A DNA stretch of 64,000 nucleotides from the NCBI GenBank assembly GCA_964482235.1, contig CAYZWU010000014.1, positions 44,576 through 108,575 of the forward strand. The letters run 5' to 3'. A model generated the notes under the pieces. That model had not been told where the DNA came from and searched no databases. It saw nothing but the letters and a program-made list of their open reading frames with translations. The stretch is from CAYZWU01 sp964482235 (GTDB taxonomy: Bacteria; Planctomycetota; B15-G4; CAYZWU01). Positions 60,701 through 64,000 of this stretch are shown piece after piece; position 1 is the first letter of the stretch, and each line of letters begins with the position of its first letter. The position numbers and the translations under genes were made by a program.

Positions 60701-62169
60701 AGTGGTGCGAGGTGGCCCGGACGTTCGGCGCAAAGCAGATCCTCTTCGTGGCCAAGCACACGGGCGGCTTCTGCTGGTGGCAGACCGGCACCACGGAGTA
60801 CTCGATCAGGAACACGCCGTACAAGGGCGGCAAGGGCGACGTTCTCGCCGAGCTGAGCGAGAGCTGCCGCAAGTACGGTCTCAAGCTCGCGGTCTACATC
60901 TATCCCGGCGACGACCAGTGGGGGGCCGGCATCGGCAGCGGGGGAAGGACGGCCGATCCGGCCAGGCAGGAGGAGTACAACAAGGTCCTGAGGCAGCAGT
61001 GGACCGAGGTCCTTTCCCGGTACGGCGAGGTGTCGGAGGTCTGGTTCGACGGTAGCTGCGTCATCGAGGTGGGCGACATCCTCGAGAAGCATGCGCCCGG
61101 CGCCATGGTCTTCCAGGGACCCCACGCCACGCTGCGGTGGGTGGGCAACGAGCGCGGTACGGCGCCCTACCCGCTCTGGCAGACGGTGAAGCGGGCCGAC
61201 GCGGAGAGCGGTGTGGCCACGGACCGGCACTCCGATCCCGACGGCGACGTCTGGCTGCCCGTGGAAGTGGATACCACGCTGCTCGACCACAAGTGGTTCT
61301 GGGGGCCGGGCACCGATCAGATGATCAAGCCGCTCGATCACCTCGTGGACATCTACTACAAGTCCGTGGGGCGCGGCGGCGTGCTCTTGCTGAACTCCAC
61401 CCCCGCCACGAGCGGCCGGATTCCGGAGTCGCACGTCCGGCGCTACAGGGAGTTCGGCGAGAGAATTCGCGGCATCTACCGGAACAGGAAGGGGGAGACG
61501 GCGGGGCGCGGCAAGGAGATCGAGCTGCGCTTCGACGGGCCGACGGCGGTCGATCATCTGGTCCTGATGGAGGATATCCGGTTCGGTCAGATCGTGCGCG
61601 CCTACGAGGTGGACGGTCTGATCAAAGGGAAGTGGCACTCCCTCGTGACCGGTCTCTCGATCGGCTACAAGCGGATCGATGTCATCGAGGAGGTCGTTGC
61701 CTCCGCCCTGCGCCTTCGCGTGACCGAGTCGATCGACACGCCGGTGATCAAGAGCTTTGCCGCCTACGAAGTCCGTGATCCGTCGTCGCAGGAGGAAGGG
61801 GGGCGGACCGATGCCGATGATCGTCCCTGGGATCCGGTGGCGGGCTGGAAAGCAGATGCGTTGACGGCAGGATGGCAGACCTTTGATGTCGACCTGACAT
61901 CCTGGATCGGTCGGCCCGGTCAGTACGAGGTGCGCCTGCACCCGGCCGGCGGGGGAGGGACGCTGGAGGTCCGGAACGTCGTTGTCGTGATGGGCGGGAC
62001 GGAAGCGCCGCGGCTGATCACGCCGCTCGACGAGCCGAAGGCATGGAACATCAATCGCACCGCCCAGGTCGTGCCGGGAAAAGAGGGGCAAACCCTGCTT
62101 CGTTTCCAGGCGAGGATCGTCGACGGAATGCCGTGGCACGGAGAGCTTCAGATCCGTTCGGGTCCGTGA
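57766..62169 (+). CDS. Multidomain secreted glycosidase: six-hairpin hydrolase with LamG insertion fused to GH29
   Basis: A 1467-residue secreted protein with a signal peptide ending near CPGQ (residue about 25). Residues 27-305 are the N-terminal beta domain and catalytic start of a GH95/DUF5703-like hydrolase (SMPLGNGDIALNAWV, WWRDFWNRSW). Residues about 306-496 are a LamG-like insertion, and the alpha/alpha barrel resumes at LVSRAYALQRYVSACAGRG and runs to about 925. A GH29-like fucosidase barrel follows (930-1310) with QILFVAKHTGGFCWWQT and the probable nucleophile Asp1095 in EVWFDGSC, then a C-terminal beta domain. It could release two sugar types from one glycan. The ATG at 57766 follows AGAGG. 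Confidence 0.85.
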   Translation: MSRIHLLAVAAVYLLICSPCPGQHPHDVVWTTPSEDAHGSMPLGNGDIALNAWVESDGALIFYIAKGDAWSDNGRLLKVGRVRVTTDPPAATESFVQRLDLHEGTMIVKCGIDDDAVICRLWVDANNPMIHVAVECGSKRTATASIELWRTEPQPYPAAECSDLLEDRSKPNRLHREVIVEPDTIVKGLDDRIGWYHHNVKSVGPALIARLQGLEDYFEGKEDPLLHRTFGAIITSPKGERLDDTHLRSPAGTSHRFDLHVLTAHPCLPEAWLSRVDSLIMKVGKTPFVERRAAHEKWWRDFWNRSWIHVTGTGKPTLVPRNSHPVRIGIDQHEQNRFVGEIGRVTILPFPLGDSEIAGLAQVETGSMITDYPQALYHDLDAGTIAIDRSSSWSFGDGLTIEAWVKPGEMPAGGGRIVDKTTPGASDGFLLDTYPGRSLRLIVGNDILTERDVLPRDAWSHVAAVINPGTGRIALLLNGEVIASTHVEALDEATLVSRAYALQRYVSACAGRGQYPIKFNGSLFTVPFEGKFGDADYRRWGPGYWWQNTRLPYLSMCASGDFEMMRPFFRMYADELMPLHRFRTEKYTGHGGAFIPECIYFFGPTFTATYGWSPYEERGEDKLQESGWHKWEWVSGPELVWMMLDYYDHTLDESFLRETLLPTAHEILTFFDLHYDTDERGKLVMFPSQAVETWWDCTNPMPEVAGLRAVTARLLALPPHLVKAERRSFWTRFRKKIPELPTWEKDGVALLAPAERFAEKRNVENPELYAVFPFRLVSFEKPNAALGVAALENRWDRGSFGWRQDDLFMTHLGLTRQAREFLVNRAKNKHDGSRFPVFWGPNYDWVPDQDHGGVLLRTLQTMLMQTEGKAIHLFPAWPKEWQVRFKLRAPFETTVSGIFEDGEIKDLKVRPRSRRDDVVIHQAEATSRRGVPTPEQIAWHEMEIEMFVCLDPCTWQGREYDNHSTPLSAINPENLDTDQWCEVARTFGAKQILFVAKHTGGFCWWQTGTTEYSIRNTPYKGGKGDVLAELSESCRKYGLKLAVYIYPGDDQWGAGIGSGGRTADPARQEEYNKVLRQQWTEVLSRYGEVSEVWFDGSCVIEVGDILEKHAPGAMVFQGPHATLRWVGNERGTAPYPLWQTVKRADAESGVATDRHSDPDGDVWLPVEVDTTLLDHKWFWGPGTDQMIKPLDHLVDIYYKSVGRGGVLLLNSTPATSGRIPESHVRRYREFGERIRGIYRNRKGETAGRGKEIELRFDGPTAVDHLVLMEDIRFGQIVRAYEVDGLIKGKWHSLVTGLSIGYKRIDVIEEVVASALRLRVTESIDTPVIKSFAAYEVRDPSSQEEGGRTDADDRPWDPVAGWKADALTAGWQTFDVDLTSWIGRPGQYEVRLHPAGGGGTLEVRNVVVVMGGTEAPRLITPLDEPKAWNINRTAQVVPGKEGQTLLRFQARIVDGMPWHGELQIRSGP

Positions 62170-62208
62170 TTGCACCGGGCCGGGATCGGCGACCAGGAGG
62201 GCAATCGA

Positions 62209-64000
62209 TCAGGGGCGCAATTCGCGAAGCTCCTTCAACGAAACGTCTGACGGTCCCAGGAGCACCGTTTCGCCTGCAGCGGTGTCAAATGTGAAGCGCT
62301 CCCCGCTTATCGTTTCTGCCCCACCATCGCCGCGATGGATTTTCACCTTCCTGCCCGGCCAGGGATTGACCATCGTGCAATCCCGCCCGCGCTCGCTGTG
62401 GATCTCGACGAACTGCACCGCGCCGTTCCGCAGGGCGCTCGTCACCAGGAAGGCGCCCCAGCAGCGGATCCTGGCGAACCGCGCATCCCGATCCTTCGGC
62501 CAGACGGGGAAGAGCCGCAGCAGATGGCCGTGGCTCATGCAGAGCATCTCGTTGATCGTGTTGGGGACGGTGCTGAAATTCTCGATGCCGTGGGGGTTGC
62601 CGAGCTGGAAGCCGTTGGGGTAGGTGTGCTCGGCGTATCGGCGAAGGTGCTCCAGGATGAGAACGGGATCGTATCCCACGCGCACCGCCGCTGGAAAGAG
62701 GCTGTTGGTGCCGTTGAAGTCGAGCCAACGCTGCATGACGCGGATCGTGTTTCGCGAGACCTCGAGCAGGGAGGGATCGCTGTCGAGTCCGATGGCGTTG
62801 CCCGGGTAGATGTGCTGGATGCCGAGGGTGTTGTCGTTCCACCAGGCCGTGCCCTTCTCGGTGTAGCGGAAAACGGTTGTGCCGTTCCGCTCCTGCGTGG
62901 TGAACCCGCTGAGGTGCTCGACGATGTGCCGCCACTTCTCGCGGCAGCCGGCATCGAGATCGAGCGCGAGGCTCAGGTCCAGGGCCAGATCAAAGGAGTT
63001 GCGGAGCAACCCGAGAGTGAGGATCGGATTGATGTCCTGCCCCGAGCCTTCGTGCACCGCATCGCCGCGGATCACGTAACGGCCATTCTCGAACTTCAGG
63101 TAATCGACCCAGAAGTCGGCGACCTCCTTGACGAAGGGATGGATCCTGCGGCCGTATCCAGGATCGCAGGTGCACCGCCAGCGCTGCGCCATGTTGACCA
63201 GGCAGTAGGCGGCATTGGACCTCTGCTGGAAGAACAGGCCGCCCTTCTCGAAGTTGGGCGATTCACGATAGTGATCATGGTTTCGCGTCGTCTCGATGCC
63301 TTTCGGTCCGATGCCCACCGGATAGAGCACGCCCCTCGTTCCCGTGACATGGGTCGCATACCATCGGCCTCGCTCTCGAAAGTCGAGGATCGGGGCATCC
63401 TGCGGATCGGCCTGCTCCAGCCGGTTGGCCGAGTAGAGGCCGTAGAACGGCGCCATGTGGTTGTAGTTCAGATGGTAGTCGCCCGACCATTGGGGCGAGT
63501 CGGTGGTGATCCACGTGCCGAAGATGCCCGGCGGGAACTCCGGATCGCGGCTGGCGGCTCCCATGGAATAGAGCGCCTGGTAATAGGCCTTCTCCAGGAC
63601 CGGGTTGCCGATCTCCACCCACGAGCGCTTCCAGTACTCCGCCCACCATGAGTCGTGAGCGCGCCTCAACGAAAGGAGTTCCTCTCCGCTGAACAGCGAG
63701 ATCCGTTTCCTGACGTGAGCCGCGGGATCACGATGCTTGAAGCGGCTGGCCATGGCCAGCACCAGCGTGGCGGGATGGTCCGGCGAGAGGGAAAGGTCGG
63801 CGGTGAGATCGTCGCCGATTCCCTTCATCGCTGCCGCCGCTTCAACGGGGATATCCACGTCCTGGACGAACTTGCGCTCGGCCCAGATCATGGATCCATC
63901 CCGGCCGGCCGTCGCGGTCGAACCGCCGCCCTGGTCGGCCTGAAACGACACCTGGAACTCCGTCGTCCCCTTCAGGGCCGAGAGCTCGATCACGAGCATG
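62209..64000 (-). CDS. Six-hairpin glycoside hydrolase, partial at the window end
   Basis: The C-terminal 597 residues of a protein whose start lies beyond the window. It is related to the first catalytic part of the gene at 57.8 kb: SWWAEYWKRSWVEIGNPVLEKAYYQALYSMG lines up with WWRDFWNRSW and LVSRAYALQRYVSACAG there, without the LamG insertion between. Later blocks such as GTWITTDSPQWSGDYHLNYNH, WNDNTLGIQHIYPGN and MLCMSHGHLLRLFPVWPKD are typical of GH95-like alpha/alpha barrels. Substrate unknown, but context suggests fucosylated or sulfated glycans. It converges on the previous gene with a 39-base gap. Confidence 0.82.
   Translation of the reverse strand, partial: MLVIELSALKGTTEFQVSFQADQGGGSTATAGRDGSMIWAERKFVQDVDIPVEAAAAMKGIGDDLTADLSLSPDHPATLVLAMASRFKHRDPAAHVRKRISLFSGEELLSLRRAHDSWWAEYWKRSWVEIGNPVLEKAYYQALYSMGAASRDPEFPPGIFGTWITTDSPQWSGDYHLNYNHMAPFYGLYSANRLEQADPQDAPILDFRERGRWYATHVTGTRGVLYPVGIGPKGIETTRNHDHYRESPNFEKGGLFFQQRSNAAYCLVNMAQRWRCTCDPGYGRRIHPFVKEVADFWVDYLKFENGRYVIRGDAVHEGSGQDINPILTLGLLRNSFDLALDLSLALDLDAGCREKWRHIVEHLSGFTTQERNGTTVFRYTEKGTAWWNDNTLGIQHIYPGNAIGLDSDPSLLEVSRNTIRVMQRWLDFNGTNSLFPAAVRVGYDPVLILEHLRRYAEHTYPNGFQLGNPHGIENFSTVPNTINEMLCMSHGHLLRLFPVWPKDRDARFARIRCWGAFLVTSALRNGAVQFVEIHSERGRDCTMVNPWPGRKVKIHRGDGGAETISGERFTFDTAAGETVLLGPSDVSLKELRELRP

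Overview
The window is a GC-rich, densely coded chromosomal segment of a bacterium with a Gram-negative type envelope: lipoproteins, SppA, signal-peptide-bearing hydrolases and large secreted proteins are all present. The core genes (cysS, rimO, pgsA, pgpA, nadE, dapA, priA, speE, a tRNA-Gly) are bacterial. The accessory set combines a PF07638-like ECF sigma factor, Thr-type sulfatase-fold enzymes, LamG and fucosidase polysaccharide enzymes, a DsrMK-like redox pair and an archaeal-type HMG-CoA synthase. That mix suggests an uncultured FCB- or PVC-adjacent lineage, but I cannot assign a phylum from sequence alone. No phage, IS element, CRISPR array or replication origin is visible.

Layout. 0.2-3.3 kb: sugar-phosphate isomerase-like protein, tRNA-Gly(GCC) and a polyamine pair (eukaryote-type AdoMet decarboxylase plus spermidine synthase). 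3.3-9.1 kb, leftward: a receiver/PEP-synthase-like fusion, sppA and nadE. 9.5-18.2 kb: a secreted beta-helix protein, cysS facing away from a rightward rimO-pgsA-pgpA-lipoprotein run, and a membrane HAMP/SpoIIE-like protein that has lost its metal ligands. A 38-bp perfect inverted repeat lies between cysS and rimO. 18.2-21.9 kb, leftward: dapA, a CBS protein, a GYD protein and a secreted NodB-like protein. 22.1-25.0 kb: priA and an alkylguanine methyltransferase.

25.4-32.6 kb is a tightly spaced seven-gene operon: archaeal-type HMG-CoA synthase, thiolase, DUF35 zinc-ribbon protein, methylcrotonyl-CoA carboxylase-like beta subunit, LiuC-like methylglutaconyl-CoA hydratase, biotin carboxylase and biotin carrier protein. 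Together these could link leucine/isovalerate carbons to acetyl-CoA through HMG-CoA without an HMG-CoA lyase. 32.7-36.7 kb: an ECF sigma factor whose N-terminus is encoded by a 21-bp repeat array, then a leftward VWA/HEAT, DUF2085 and beta-propeller lipoprotein group. 36.9-41.5 kb: two Thr-type sulfatase-like membrane proteins flanking a glutamine synthetase homologue.

41.6-45.4 kb is the most unusual redox locus. It holds a tandem DsrC-like protein that keeps only the CysB position, a DsrK-like CCG/Fe-S protein, a DsrM/NarI-like cytochrome b, a DsrC/TusE-like protein that keeps only CysA, and two small Cys-rich paralogues separated by a terminator. 45.5-54.4 kb: a nucleotide-sugar dehydrogenase, a large carboxypeptidase-regulatory-domain protein and a 1375-residue Gly-rich lipoprotein. 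54.6-64 kb: a glycan-degradation region with a secreted GH29 alpha-L-fucosidase, a UroD-family protein, a very large six-hairpin hydrolase / LamG / GH29 fusion, and a related hydrolase truncated by the window end.
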